From contig JBAZUB010000001.1 in the NCBI GenBank assembly GCA_041661625.1, positions 434,001 through 498,000 on the forward strand: 64,000 bases of DNA, in the 5' to 3' direction. The notes beneath the pieces were generated by a model, which had not been told where the DNA came from, made no database searches, and was given only the letters and a program-made list of their open reading frames with translations. The first letter of the stretch is position 1, and every line of letters starts with the position of its first letter. Shown here one piece after another: positions 1 through 8,539 of this stretch. The DNA is from Patescibacteria group bacterium (GTDB lineage: Bacteria > Patescibacteriota > Patescibacteriia > JAHIZJ01). The translations under genes were made by a program, and so were the position numbers.

Positions 1-465
1 GTCTTTCGTAGCCTGTCGTTGGGCATCGTCAAAGTAGGCCGGAACGGTAATCACCGCGTCGGTGATCGTCTCGCCCAGTTTGGCTTCGGCGTCGGCTTTT
101 AGTTTCTGCAAAATCATGGCTGAGATCTGCTGGGGCGTATAATCCTGGCCGTTCATGTCCACGACCACACCCTCACCCGACTGCTTGATCTTGTACGGCA
201 GCGTTTTCAAGTCGCGCTGTACTTCCGCGTCATCGAACCGGCGGCCAATCAGCCGTTTGATAGAAAATATCGTGTTCTGGTGATTAGTCACGGCCTGGCG
301 GCGGGCAGTCATGCCGACCATCCGTTCGTTGCTCTTGGAAATCGCCACTACTGACGGCGTTGTGCGGGCGCCTTCGCGATTTTCCAGCACCTTCGGCTCG
401 CCGCCTTCGATCACGGCCATCGCTGAATTTGTCGTACCCAGGTCAATTCCGAGTGTTTTTGCCAT
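1..465 (-). CDS. dnaK: Chaperone DnaK (Hsp70), N-terminal part
   Basis: ATP-dependent Hsp70 chaperone of the cytoplasm that works with GrpE and a J protein. Only residues 1-155 are in the window; the rest lies beyond base 1. The translation begins MAKTLGIDLGTTNSAMAVIE, the phosphate-1 loop of the Hsp70 ATPase domain, and near the edge reads AVITVPAYFDDAQRQATKD, the conserved nucleotide-binding strand of DnaK. The ATG at 463-465 follows a strong AAGGAG ribosome site about 8 bases upstream. It is the last visible gene of the hrcA-grpE-hsp20-dnaK operon and should be heat-inducible through the CIRCE element at 2351. Confidence 0.97.
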   Translation of the reverse strand, partial: MAKTLGIDLGTTNSAMAVIEGGEPKVLENREGARTTPSVVAISKSNERMVGMTARRQAVTNHQNTIFSIKRLIGRRFDDAEVQRDLKTLPYKIKQSGEGVVVDMNGQDYTPQQISAMILQKLKADAEAKLGETITDAVITVPAYFDDAQRQATKD

Positions 466-526
466 TGTGAGTTCTCCTTATTTACATTAGTGAATTACTT
501 TTTTAAACGAATGATCTGTCGATGAC

Positions 527-562
527 CCAGCGCATTATCCCACAATGGGTCGAATGCGCTGG
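527..562. repeat. Intergenic hairpin between hsp20 and dnaK
   Basis: A 10-bp inverted repeat (CCAGCGCATT at 527-536 and its complement at 553-562) with a further 4-bp CCCA/TGGG pairing in the loop. It lies in the spacer between hsp20 and dnaK on the operon transcript. There is no T-run after it on the minus strand, so an mRNA processing or stabilising hairpin fits better than a terminator; that role is inferred. Confidence 0.5.
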
Positions 563-581
563 AAGTATCGCTAGACTATCC

Positions 582-1007
582 TTAGTTCTTCTTCACGACC
601 TTAATATCGATCGTTTTGGGCTTGGCGTGTTCCGCTTTGGGAATGACCACTTTGAGCACACCGTCTTCAAACTTGGCGTCGGCTTTGTCTGATTGCACCG
701 ACGTCGGCAGTGCCACCGCCCGGTGGAATGATCCCATCCGTACTTCCCGGCGGTAGTATTCCTTATCATCAATCTCGGATTTATGCTCTACTTTGCCTTC
801 GATCGTCAATACGTCGTTTTCGATCGAGAGCGTGACGTCTTCGGCTTTCAAACCCGGCAAGGGCGCCTCAATGACCACGTCATTTTTAGTCTGATAGACG
901 TCAACCGCGGGCATCATGCCGCCGCGCGCCATTGGAGCGGCGTTGCCGAACCAGCGCTCGAGCTCGTCCCACGGTTCTACTAATGGTTGCCATTTGATGA
1001 TTGACAT
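582..1007 (-). CDS. Hsp20/alpha-crystallin family small heat shock protein
   Basis: ATP-independent holdase that binds unfolding proteins and passes them to DnaK. The 141 residues contain one alpha-crystallin domain (about residues 30-130) with the typical stretches DVYQTKNDVVIEAPLPGLK and GVLKVVIPK, and end with the I-x-I anchor (IDI) of small heat shock proteins. I chose the ATG at 1005-1007 (MSIIKWQP, the usual family start); an in-frame TTG four codons upstream is a less likely alternative. The gene sits between grpE and dnaK and so probably shares their HrcA control. Placing hsp20 inside the hrcA operon is uncommon outside this kind of genome. Confidence 0.93.
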   Translation of the reverse strand: MSIIKWQPLVEPWDELERWFGNAAPMARGGMMPAVDVYQTKNDVVIEAPLPGLKAEDVTLSIENDVLTIEGKVEHKSEIDDKEYYRREVRMGSFHRAVALPTSVQSDKADAKFEDGVLKVVIPKAEHAKPKTIDIKVVKKN

Positions 1008-1119
1008 ATGTTTACTCAATTAATAATTAAGAATTTATGTATTATTAACTATTAACTTCTAATTCTTTTCTCGTTCTCCTCCCCCTTTCACTATTTGTTA
1101 ATTGTTATTTGTTGGTTTA

Positions 1120-1629
1120 CTATTCGGCGACTTTAACCTTGGCCGGTTGTAAAACCTGCTCGTACATTCTGAAACCGGGCTTCACTTTTTCAACGATGGT
1201 GCCACTGGGCTGATCGCCCTTTACCGTACCAACGGCTTCGTGTTGCTCGGGGTCGAACTTTTCCCCAACGGTCGGGATTTCTTTAACGCCGCAATTAGCC
1301 AGTAGCGCGTCCAAATTGGTTTGAATATGCCGGATGCCTTTAACCCAATCAGAATCCTTTAGATCATCTGGTAAATGCCTGAAAGCCTCCTGAAAATGTC
1401 CCACCAAAGGCAGCAGTTCGTGGATCAACGCTGCATTGGCGTATTTAACGAACTCCATCTGCTGCTTGTCCGTTTCCTTTCGCAGATTGGCATAGTCGGC
1501 TTTGGCCCGCTTCCAGCCGTTGAGATACTCCTCGGCTTGTTGGCGGCATTGAGCCAATTCTGAAACGGGATTAACCGGCTGGTTATTATCTGGTACATCT
1601 TTAACGGGTTCGTCGTGACTGTGAGTCAT
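1120..1629 (-). CDS. grpE: Nucleotide exchange factor GrpE
   Basis: Dimeric co-chaperone that releases ADP from DnaK. The protein has 169 residues: a polar N-terminal tail, a long coiled-coil helix (AQCRQQAEEYLNGWKRAKAD then YANLRKETD), and the C-terminal beta domain with GVKEIPTVGEKFDPEQHEAV, the signature that contacts the DnaK ATPase domain. The ATG at 1627-1629 (MTHSHDEP) is preferred because it lies 10 bases after the hrcA stop. A longer reading start would overlap hrcA by about 50 bases and adds an unconserved cysteine-containing tail. Second gene of the CIRCE-controlled operon. Confidence 0.96.
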   Translation of the reverse strand: MTHSHDEPVKDVPDNNQPVNPVSELAQCRQQAEEYLNGWKRAKADYANLRKETDKQQMEFVKYANAALIHELLPLVGHFQEAFRHLPDDLKDSDWVKGIRHIQTNLDALLANCGVKEIPTVGEKFDPEQHEAVGTVKGDQPSGTIVEKVKPGFRMYEQVLQPAKVKVAE

Positions 1630-1639
1630 ACCAATATTA

Positions 1640-2338
1640 TTATCGTTTAAGTAAGTGTTGAACATAGCGCAGCAAACCTTTTTGTTCGCCATAAGCCATC
1701 CGCACCGGACCTAGGATGCCCATCACTCCTCCGCCCTGTCGGTCATATTGGCACCGGGTTAACAGTACGCCGCAGTTCCGCCCGAACGGGTTGCGCTGAC
1801 CGACCAGGATTCGAATATCGTCATCCACCTGGTCATAAATATCGGACATTACTTCGTCTAGCCGGTCAATAATCTCAGAAAAATTGTAGACCACGTCTCG
1901 CTCGGCAAACTCCGGTTGTTTGAAAAGATTCGACAGTCCGGTGTAGTAGAAGTCCCGCGCCGAAAAGCCTACGATGACCGCTTCGGCTGACACTTCCGCC
2001 ATTGCCTTAGCGGCTAAACGTACGCGCTCTTCGCCGCCCCGAGCCGGTTTGACGGCTTTTTCCAGCTGGCTTTGATCGGTAGCGGTGGGCTGCTTTTCTT
2101 TCAGGAAGTAATGCACGTAATATTCGTAGCCCCGCGGTGTCGGCACTCGACCGGCGGAAGTGTGGGGTTGTTCGATCAGGCCCGTCTCTTCCAGCCTGGC
2201 CATATCATTGCGCACCGTAGCCGAGCTGACATCGGACAGGTATTTTTCCACGATAATCTGGGAACCGACCGGCCGCGACGTTCGGATATGTTCATTGACA
2301 ATCGCCAGTAACAAGGTTTTTTCGCGGTCAGTTATCAT
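1640..2338 (-). CDS. hrcA: Heat-inducible transcription repressor HrcA (short form)
   Basis: Repressor that binds CIRCE and is kept active by chaperones, so that stress titrates it and derepresses the operon. The N-terminal winged helix (residues 1-70) contains SATVRNDMARLEETGLI and the AGRVPTPRGYEYYV turn typical of HrcA. The C-terminus keeps GGGVMGILGPVRMAYG. At 232 residues it is roughly 100 shorter than the usual 340, the missing part being central dimerisation and insert sequence. A perfect CIRCE lies 12 bases upstream of its ATG, so it is autoregulated. No clear ribosome binding site is visible, and the leader would be short. Confidence 0.95.
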   Translation of the reverse strand: MITDREKTLLLAIVNEHIRTSRPVGSQIIVEKYLSDVSSATVRNDMARLEETGLIEQPHTSAGRVPTPRGYEYYVHYFLKEKQPTATDQSQLEKAVKPARGGEERVRLAAKAMAEVSAEAVIVGFSARDFYYTGLSNLFKQPEFAERDVVYNFSEIIDRLDEVMSDIYDQVDDDIRILVGQRNPFGRNCGVLLTRCQYDRQGGGVMGILGPVRMAYGEQKGLLRYVQHLLKR

Positions 2339-2350
2339 AAGTGGGGATAT

Positions 2351-2377
2351 TTAGCACTCACACAATTCGAGTGCTAA
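2351..2377 (-). promoter_or_regulatory. CIRCE operator (HrcA binding site)
   Basis: Perfect inverted repeat TTAGCACTC-N9-GAGTGCTAA, identical to the CIRCE consensus. It lies between the -10 element and the hrcA start, covering the predicted transcription start, so bound HrcA would block initiation of the whole hrcA-grpE-hsp20-dnaK operon. Confidence 0.98.
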
Positions 2378-2381
2378 TTGC

Positions 2382-2410
2382 ATAATAATACAACATAAAT
2401 CAGGTGTCAA
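2382..2410 (-). promoter_or_regulatory. Housekeeping-type promoter of the hrcA operon
   Basis: On the minus strand TTGACA, a 17-base spacer, then TATTAT. This is close to the vegetative sigma consensus with optimal spacing. The predicted start falls inside the adjacent CIRCE, which fits control by repression rather than by a heat-shock sigma factor. Confidence 0.85.
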
Positions 2411-2489
2411 GAGATAGAAAGACAAGTAAAAAGTAATAAACGACAAGTAGCGCAGTTCTGTTCGAGTACACTGCATTATAAGCAAATTA

Positions 2490-2504
2490 GCTCACAAAGT
2501 GAGC
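2490..2504 (-). terminator. Weak terminator-like hairpin after the glycosyltransferase gene
   Basis: GCTCAC-AAA-GTGAGC inverted repeat about 33 bases after the stop of the minus-strand glycosyltransferase gene, followed on that strand by a short T-rich stretch. It has only 6 bp and no strong U tract, so the call is tentative. Confidence 0.35.
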
Positions 2505-2536
2505 CTCTATCCTTCTTACTTCTTACTTGTTATTTG

Positions 2537-3655
2537 TTACTTCCTGCCCAGTACCTCGTGATAATAGGCCTCAATCCGATCGGTCACCTTGGGCCAGGAA
2601 TATTGCCGGGCGGTTTGACAGCCTTGTTTGCCTAGCCGTTGGCGCAGTTCCGTATCACGCAACAATTCGATTATCTTTTCCGCCAAATGCAGCGGTTTTT
2701 CTTTTGGTACCAAAAACCCCTCTTGGCCATTGTTTAGCACCGTGTTGTAACCGGTAATATTCGAAGCGACAATCGGCACGCCGGCTGCCATTGCCTCTAG
2801 AAGTACAATCCCAAAACTTTCGCCTTCGGTGGCTGGCGCAATGAATAAATCGGCTGTGGCAAAATAGCTAGGCAGAATCGCCGCCGGCACAAAGCCTTCA
2901 AAAATTACCCGATCCCGAATCTCGTCCATGACAAAAGTCCGGTAATACTCCTTAAGCGCTCCCCCGCCGACTACGATCAGACGGACTTTCGGAACCGCCG
3001 CGGCGACGATCGGCATGGCTTTGAGCAGATATTTTAATCCCTTGCGTGGATCCAGCCGACCGACAAACACAATGTTGAGCGAACCATCCTGATATTGTTC
3101 CAATTTTCCGACATCTGGACGAAATCGCTCGGTGTCAACCCCATTGGGTATCACCCGATAATCACCCGGGTAGTACTTATTGAAGAAATCCCGGGCCGGC
3201 GCCGAAACCGCGATCCGTCCGGACAAACGCTGGAATATCTTCATGGTAAAGTGCTGCAGGATCTCGAAACCCAGTGATGAATCCATGTAGGTATGAAAAG
3301 TACCGATCTTGGGCGCGATGAATGTCTTGGTGGCGACCAGCGGCAGGATTGGGTCAACCGGCGAGTGAATGTGCACCAGATCGAATTTCTTTTCCCGCTC
3401 CAAGTCGCGCAATTGCTCGGCCAGCCGAAAACCGAAGGTGACATTACAAAAAGCTCCGTTGCTGGGCAGGGTCACATCGAATCCCACTCGACGGACTCGG
3501 TGGCTGTCGTATTGCTTATCGTCACGGTTAAAATTTGCGGTGATTATCGTCACTTCATGGCCGCGTTTTTCCAGCTCGACCGCCGTGTGATGAACATGCT
3601 CCGTGACGCCACCGTGAATGGGGAAATAGGCTTGAGTTACAATGCCAATACGCAT
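2537..3655 (-). CDS. Glycosyltransferase family 4 (GT-B fold) protein
   Basis: Likely transfers a sugar from a nucleotide- or lipid-activated donor to a cell-surface glycolipid or polysaccharide. The 372 residues show both GT-B halves: an N-terminal acceptor domain starting RIGIVTQAYFPIHGGVTEHV with the glycine-rich GGV loop, and a C-terminal GT1 domain with VFVGRLDPRKGLKYLLKA, FEGFVP and the donor-binding EGESFGIVLLEAMAAG (E-x7-E) motif. The ATG at 3653-3655 is used; the upstream GTG extension adds only four residues. The domain pattern resembles GDP-mannose-dependent phosphatidylinositol mannosyltransferases such as PimA, but the acceptor cannot be read from the sequence. Monocistronic. Confidence 0.9.
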   Translation of the reverse strand: MRIGIVTQAYFPIHGGVTEHVHHTAVELEKRGHEVTIITANFNRDDKQYDSHRVRRVGFDVTLPSNGAFCNVTFGFRLAEQLRDLEREKKFDLVHIHSPVDPILPLVATKTFIAPKIGTFHTYMDSSLGFEILQHFTMKIFQRLSGRIAVSAPARDFFNKYYPGDYRVIPNGVDTERFRPDVGKLEQYQDGSLNIVFVGRLDPRKGLKYLLKAMPIVAAAVPKVRLIVVGGGALKEYYRTFVMDEIRDRVIFEGFVPAAILPSYFATADLFIAPATEGESFGIVLLEAMAAGVPIVASNITGYNTVLNNGQEGFLVPKEKPLHLAEKIIELLRDTELRQRLGKQGCQTARQYSWPKVTDRIEAYYHEVLGRK

Positions 3656-3792
3656 ATAGTCAAACACAAAGAATCGGTACTTTGATCATTGTACCTTAGT
3701 TTCCATTTCAAGTAAATTACAGTGTTTATTAGGTTTTTGACTAATCTAACGTTGAACGGTAGAATAGCCGCAACGGCAGGACTGGAAACAAT

Positions 3793-4176
3793 ATGCCGGT
3801 TTTGTTTAATCTGCGAAATCACAAATCAAAGCGCAAGGCGTTACGAAACCGAAGCACTCTCGCAGAGTGGAGGTTATGGGAGTGTTTGCGACACAGTCAA
3901 TTTTGTGGGTATAAATTTCGTCGACAGCAAGGGATTGGAAAGTATGTTTTAGACTTTTATTGTCCAAAACTTAAGCTAGCAATCGAAGTTGATGGAGCAA
4001 CACATAGTACACCGAGGGAAAGGGCATATGATCAAAAAAGACAACAATGGTTAGAGTCTTTGGGCATACAAGTAATACGTTTTACGAACCAAGACGTGTT
4101 TGAAGGTTTGGATAATGTGTTGGTAAAATTGAAGGAAGTGTGCGCTGAGAGGGAACAACTCCTCAACCACCCCTAA
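3793..4176 (+). CDS. DUF559 domain protein (PD-(D/E)xK nuclease fold, Vsr-like)
   Basis: 127 residues covering one complete DUF559 domain, related to very-short-patch repair endonucleases. The visible active-site pattern is YVLDFYCPKLKLAIEVDGATH, with an aspartate, then ExD, followed by QWLESLGIQVIRFTNQDV, the conserved terminal helix-strand. These proteins are often solitary or hitch to repeats, and their biological role is unsettled. The start at MPVLFNLRNHK is supported by the usual arginine-rich family N-terminus. GC-rich palindromic repeats follow directly after the stop, which suggests mobility. Its orientation is opposite to both neighbours. Confidence 0.85.
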   Translation: MPVLFNLRNHKSKRKALRNRSTLAEWRLWECLRHSQFCGYKFRRQQGIGKYVLDFYCPKLKLAIEVDGATHSTPRERAYDQKRQQWLESLGIQVIRFTNQDVFEGLDNVLVKLKEVCAEREQLLNHP

Positions 4177-4382
4177 GCCCCTCCTTGGTAAAGGAGGGGA
4201 ACGTTCTACAATGCTCTGAGCGAAGGCGAAGAGCACCCGTACATCTCCCCTCCTCTCGGAGGAGGGGGTGGGGGTGGTTGCGATTGGCTGAAGTAACAAC
4301 CGCCCCCCGTTCTAATTACCAAGAGAATATCTATAAATCTAGCGTATTTATCAAACGGCCCTCTCCTTAGAGAAGGAGGAGG
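4155..4382. repeat. Cluster of CCCCTCC/GGAGGGG palindromic repeats
   Basis: The 306-base gap after the DUF559 gene holds at least three related hairpins: CCCCTCC...GGAGGGG at about 4179-4200, CTCCCCTCC...GGAGGGGG at about 4245-4267, and CCTCTCC...GGAGGAG at about 4361-4382, with CCACCCC/GGGGTGG arms around the first two. No coding signal is seen. Repeats of this look commonly accompany DUF559 genes in many bacteria, from general familiarity rather than a search. Confidence 0.7.
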
Positions 4383-4429
4383 CAGATGATTAGTAACGCT
4401 TCCCGATGATTTTGCTACAAGGCTAATGA

Positions 4430-4464
4430 GTATAGGGGGCGGTTGAGATTTCAAGCCCCTATAC
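4430..4464 (-). terminator. Hairpin after the four-gene envelope operon
   Basis: A 10-bp inverted repeat (GTATAGGGG..C pairing with G..CCCCTATAC) just downstream of the last gene of the 4483-19549 operon. There is no T-run on the minus strand, so it may be a transcript-end hairpin rather than a true intrinsic terminator. Confidence 0.4.
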
Positions 4465-4482
4465 TTTGCTTCCATGATATAA

Positions 4483-5844
4483 CTATTGCGCAAACACCAG
4501 GCGGTCTTTCTGCTTCCGGATCGGCGCCCAGACAAATCGGCCGGTGCTGGTTTCCAGGTAGGCGGCTTTGAGATAGCGGCGGCCGACCAGATTAGCTATT
4601 AGAGTGCCTACTTTTGCGGCATCACTGGCGGCCATCTGGAGCCGTTCTTCCAGCAGTTGTTGCAGCCAAAGGCTATAAAACAATGGATCGGCCGGTTGCT
4701 TGGTGAATTGATTTTCTGCCTCCGGTCCATACTGCCCGCGTAGCCAGTCACGAAACCCACCATCGGTCTCAATTAGCGTGAAAAGGTCCTGCGTTTTGGC
4801 TAACACAATCAACATGGCAATAACCCGGGCCCGGTCGGCCTGGGCGATAGCCGTACCCATTTCAACTCGTACGTCAAACTTCCCGCCGCCAATAGCCGAT
4901 AATATTTTTTGTTCCGCATCGGCGATCGCCTGGCGCATGGCCGGATTCTGCTCGTAAAGTTCCACCACTTGCTGGCTGCCGATTTTAGTCGGTGGTTTCT
5001 TTTCGGTAGTGGCTATGGGCGCTGTCGTTGGTACCGGAGTAGAGACGGCTGGCACTACGCCTTTTAAAATCCGGTCAATTTGGCTCAGTTCCTGTGATAA
5101 CTTGGCGTGTTCCTTGCCAGTGCTGACTAATTGACCGCCCAGAATCTCGCCTACCTCGCCTTCATTGTCGTATGGCACTGCAGCTTCATAACCTTCGATC
5201 GTATCGGATGGCAGTTTCAATTTTTCGACTAGCTGAATTAATGCGTTGATTCTTTCCCGGCTCACCCCGGATAACGATCGGGTATTATTACCGCTTACCA
5301 GATAATCGGAAAGTTTGATTGGATCGATCGGTTGAGTGCCTAGCGCGATTTGCAGATCCATCAGCCAATTTTTGACCGTGCCTTTTTGACCTACGCCATC
5401 TTTAATGACTCCTTCGTCGGTGATCGATTCCTCGTTTTGCCGCAAAGCACTAAGAATGTCCGCCTTCAACTTCGTCCGAGCTTCGATGCTTAATAGACTA
5501 ACCAGCCGGCGGCGCAGTTTCTCCCAGACTACATACTCGGGTATCTCATAGGTCAGCGCAAAATGTTTTTGGAATAATTCAATAATCTGGGTCGGCTCAT
5601 GCTGCTCCAGGCCCAGCCATCGGAACTTGTAGTACAAATCCTCGTAATCATGGCCCATCGGATTGCTGGTGATCTCGGGCTGGAGTTCAGCCAGTCTTTT
5701 TATCAGATTGGCGTACCCCAGCGCCTCCACGGATAAATCTTGTGCCGCTACGATTTCAAAATCACGCCGCATTTCTTCCAGAGTGGCGACATTGGATAGC
5801 TGGGGTATACCCCGATTAGTGTTGGTGTTATCGTTTGGATTCAT
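4483..5844 (-). CDS. Hypothetical protein, last gene of the envelope operon
   Basis: 453 residues with no signal peptide or membrane segment, so probably cytoplasmic. I do not recognise a family. It is rich in charged helices, opens with an Asn/Thr-rich tail (MNPNDNTNTNRGIPQL), and has a Pro/Thr linker around residues 268-288 (VPAVSTPVPTTAPIATTEKK) that separates two helical halves. The C-terminal half ends in FVWAPIRKQKDRLVFAQ. The gene starts 6 bases after the stop of the VirB6/TrbL-like gene, so it is in the same operon and could be a cytoplasmic partner of that apparatus; this role is inferred from position only. Confidence 0.75.
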   Translation of the reverse strand: MNPNDNTNTNRGIPQLSNVATLEEMRRDFEIVAAQDLSVEALGYANLIKRLAELQPEITSNPMGHDYEDLYYKFRWLGLEQHEPTQIIELFQKHFALTYEIPEYVVWEKLRRRLVSLLSIEARTKLKADILSALRQNEESITDEGVIKDGVGQKGTVKNWLMDLQIALGTQPIDPIKLSDYLVSGNNTRSLSGVSRERINALIQLVEKLKLPSDTIEGYEAAVPYDNEGEVGEILGGQLVSTGKEHAKLSQELSQIDRILKGVVPAVSTPVPTTAPIATTEKKPPTKIGSQQVVELYEQNPAMRQAIADAEQKILSAIGGGKFDVRVEMGTAIAQADRARVIAMLIVLAKTQDLFTLIETDGGFRDWLRGQYGPEAENQFTKQPADPLFYSLWLQQLLEERLQMAASDAAKVGTLIANLVGRRYLKAAYLETSTGRFVWAPIRKQKDRLVFAQ

Positions 5845-5850
5845 AGTTTT

Positions 5851-8535
5851 TTATGGGCTGGGGGGAGGCGGAAGTTCTTTATTAATTTGGTCCAGTTTAT
5901 CGGATATACTGGTCTCGCCAGTCTGATAACCCGACAGCGCGTCAACAAATTTTTGATATGCGCCCTTATCTTCATCTCTGATCAGGCTGGTTAACTTGAT
6001 ATCGCCTAAAACTTTCATATTGTCCGGGGTGGTCATTTTACCGGCTAGCTTGCCGTTAAATTGGCCGCTCTTCAAAAGCTGCGCCAGACGTTTGAATTCT
6101 TTGGCCACCTCGCGGATCGCGATGGCATTCAGCCGGTCACCGTCAAACATGCCCTTATCATTCCCCTTCATGTAATTGTTGCGGATATTCTTATCACGCG
6201 CTTTCGCCACCTTAGTTTGCTGGTCGGCTCGAGAACGATAGAAGTACTCCCCGTCCGGCCGCATGCCAATGGAACCGGCTAAATGTGACTGGTCGTTGCT
6301 CTCGGCGATGTCCTGCATCTCGCTGGTAAAGGCGTCAGCTGTCCGCCTTGACACTCTCAGCTTCTTGACCACCACTTCATTCATGAACGCCTGCAGGCCA
6401 TCGGCTCCCTCCTTCAGTTTCGTGCCACGAGCAATCATTGGCGTATCGTTCTCCAACAATCCCTTCCGGTCGGCCAGGCTCATTCCCTGGAATTCTTTTT
6501 CGCCAATCAGCCGGCCATCCTTACGTTTGTAATAATTATCGGTCGCGGTGGTGCTGTTGACCAAGTCGTCCTGATTTTTAGTTTCAAAGGCTTTCTTGAT
6601 CACACCCATGGCTTCAATCGGGTTGCCGCTACTGATCGCCTTGTCCAATAACACACGCTGTCGATCACCATCGCTGGTACCGACTTTTTTGGCTTCTTCA
6701 TCAATCGCCGATCGACGTTTCTGATCGGCATAATAGTCGTTTGGTTTCCATTGACTGATGCGCTCCAGCCCGGCTGTGAGCCCCGCTACTTCGGCTTGCA
6801 CTTTTGCGCGTTGCTGAGTTACGGCGAGCAATTGAGGGTTGGCGGCAATTTCTTCATTGCGCAGATCTGTCATCGCCTGTTTATTGGCATCAGCCTGTTT
6901 TATCGTGCCGCCGCTGCGAGTTATAATATCGGACGCACGATCTTGCACCTCTTGGTCGCTTGGTTTCCATTGCCGCAGATTGGTTGACAATCGGCCTTCC
7001 TCCGCCTGCAACTGGCTTAGTTGGTCAGTCTTTTTGCCCAGATTCTTTTTATTGACACCCATGGCGTTCTGTTTATCGGGGCCAAAGGCTCTCCGAATGC
7101 CCTTATGGTAAAACAAGCCCTGGGCATATTGGCTGACCAGCGACGGCGCGGTAGCGCCTAGTATCGGGCTCCAGACGTGACCCTTGGCCAGCCGTTCTTC
7201 CGCGTGCATCGCCATATCGCGCTCTTCGCGTTTTCGCTTTTCGCCATAGCCGGTGGTAATATTCTTCCAAGCCGCGAACGGACTCAGGTTTATACCCTTG
7301 CCAACTCCCCCAAAAGGCATTCCCCCTGACGCCATTTTACGATTCAACCAGCCGGCGCCGGTCTTCGGACTCTTGGCGATCCAGCCGGCGGCACTGCTGG
7401 CTTTATTGTACGCCGCCACACCCATGCCACCACCCAGCGTCTTTATCTGCTGGGCAGCCATGCTGGCGGCAAATAGCATCCCGACCGCTAGGATAAAACT
7501 CAATAAATTGTCAGACGATGAAATGTCGGACACGGCAGCGGCAAATTTCCCCGTATTCGAAGTATCGGTGGTGCTGTTAACTACCGTGGTAGATCCGGTA
7601 CCGCCGGGAGCTAGCTGCTTGCCCACCTGGCCCGGATTGATGCTGATAACGAGCATGGCTAGCCATAGAAAAAACGCCACCAGCGGCCCTACCACCAAAT
7701 AATCACCAAACATCTTCCACCAGGTCGTCGCAGCCTTCTTCAATACACCTATGGTTTCACCCAGGTATGCCACGGGCGATAGGACTACCAGTATCCACAG
7801 TACAATAATACGGCCCAAGAGGATAAATAACAGCATCAGTACGGCTCCCAGCATCAGTGCAATGAGTACTAAACCCAACAGCAAGGCACCGGCTGTATCG
7901 ATGAAATTTGAACCGGATATGCTATTGCCGAATTTCAATATTTTTTCCAGGCCGACGCCGGTTGTTAGGTTGGCGGCGGCGTAACCCTTGAAGGCGTTAA
8001 CAAACGAGATCATAATCACCTGGGCGATGTCGATCAGGAAGCCGCAGATACTCTTGGAAAAGTTGATCAGTATGGCCATCAAGATAAACTTGGGCAACAT
8101 GCGCCGATAATGGTAGCTGTCAATTCTCAAGACCGTCCCCCAAGCGATCAGCAGCAATACGATCACCAGCAAAAGATTGCAAACGTCCCGCGCCACCTGC
8201 CAGCCCTGCTGTACTGCCGTGGCTTTGGTAAAATTATTGAATTGCGCGATTTGAACCATGATGCCGATCAGTACCACCAGCAGCTTGCCAAACAGCGATA
8301 TAATGCTGAATAGAAAGTGGGAAAATATTTCCGCAATTTTTCCGCCAATCGCTGTGCCGCCGGTAATGGCCGCTTCTTCCTGTGCTTTTGTCATGCCAGC
8401 AGGAGGATTGCCATCCGGCAACGCTAGGGCGGGATGGACCACGGCAAAAGCTATCCCAAAGCCAACTACCAACAATATCACCACCGGCAACCAGCGGGAA
8501 CGGCAGACTCGATTAAATGTTGAGCGCAGTTTCAT
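5851..8535 (-). CDS. VirB6/TrbL-like polytopic membrane protein
   Basis: 894 residues. The N-terminal 370 contain about seven hydrophobic segments (around 14-38, 72-97, 116-137, 148-170, 215-262, 282-302 and 345-365), preceded by a probable signal ending AVVHPALALP. This layout and the segment GRIIVLWILVVLSPVAYLGE resemble the VirB6/TrbL channel proteins of type IV secretion systems. The remaining 500 residues are soluble, highly charged and partly coiled-coil (LGKKTDQLSQLQAEEGRLST), probably cytoplasmic. It starts 4 bases after the giant cysteine-rich gene and ends 6 bases before the next gene. No VirB4, VirD4 or relaxase gene is present in the window, so this is not a full conjugation locus here. 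The assignment rests on topology and segment resemblance. Confidence 0.75.
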   Translation of the reverse strand: MKLRSTFNRVCRSRWLPVVILLVVGFGIAFAVVHPALALPDGNPPAGMTKAQEEAAITGGTAIGGKIAEIFSHFLFSIISLFGKLLVVLIGIMVQIAQFNNFTKATAVQQGWQVARDVCNLLLVIVLLLIAWGTVLRIDSYHYRRMLPKFILMAILINFSKSICGFLIDIAQVIMISFVNAFKGYAAANLTTGVGLEKILKFGNSISGSNFIDTAGALLLGLVLIALMLGAVLMLLFILLGRIIVLWILVVLSPVAYLGETIGVLKKAATTWWKMFGDYLVVGPLVAFFLWLAMLVISINPGQVGKQLAPGGTGSTTVVNSTTDTSNTGKFAAAVSDISSSDNLLSFILAVGMLFAASMAAQQIKTLGGGMGVAAYNKASSAAGWIAKSPKTGAGWLNRKMASGGMPFGGVGKGINLSPFAAWKNITTGYGEKRKREERDMAMHAEERLAKGHVWSPILGATAPSLVSQYAQGLFYHKGIRRAFGPDKQNAMGVNKKNLGKKTDQLSQLQAEEGRLSTNLRQWKPSDQEVQDRASDIITRSGGTIKQADANKQAMTDLRNEEIAANPQLLAVTQQRAKVQAEVAGLTAGLERISQWKPNDYYADQKRRSAIDEEAKKVGTSDGDRQRVLLDKAISSGNPIEAMGVIKKAFETKNQDDLVNSTTATDNYYKRKDGRLIGEKEFQGMSLADRKGLLENDTPMIARGTKLKEGADGLQAFMNEVVVKKLRVSRRTADAFTSEMQDIAESNDQSHLAGSIGMRPDGEYFYRSRADQQTKVAKARDKNIRNNYMKGNDKGMFDGDRLNAIAIREVAKEFKRLAQLLKSGQFNGKLAGKMTTPDNMKVLGDIKLTSLIRDEDKGAYQKFVDALSGYQTGETSISDKLDQINKELPPPPSP

Positions 8536-8539
8536 GTAG

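Noticed and set aside
2537..3667. Longer start codons (GTG/TTG) for several genes such as the glycosyltransferase, grpE, rsmA, tsaC, lspA and rpsO
   Set aside because: In each case an internal ATG matches the family N-terminus, has the better ribosome site or spacing, or avoids overlap with the neighbouring gene.
5851..8535. A complete type IV secretion or conjugation locus
   Set aside because: Only a VirB6/TrbL-like protein is present; no VirB4, VirD4, relaxase or pilin gene is in the window.
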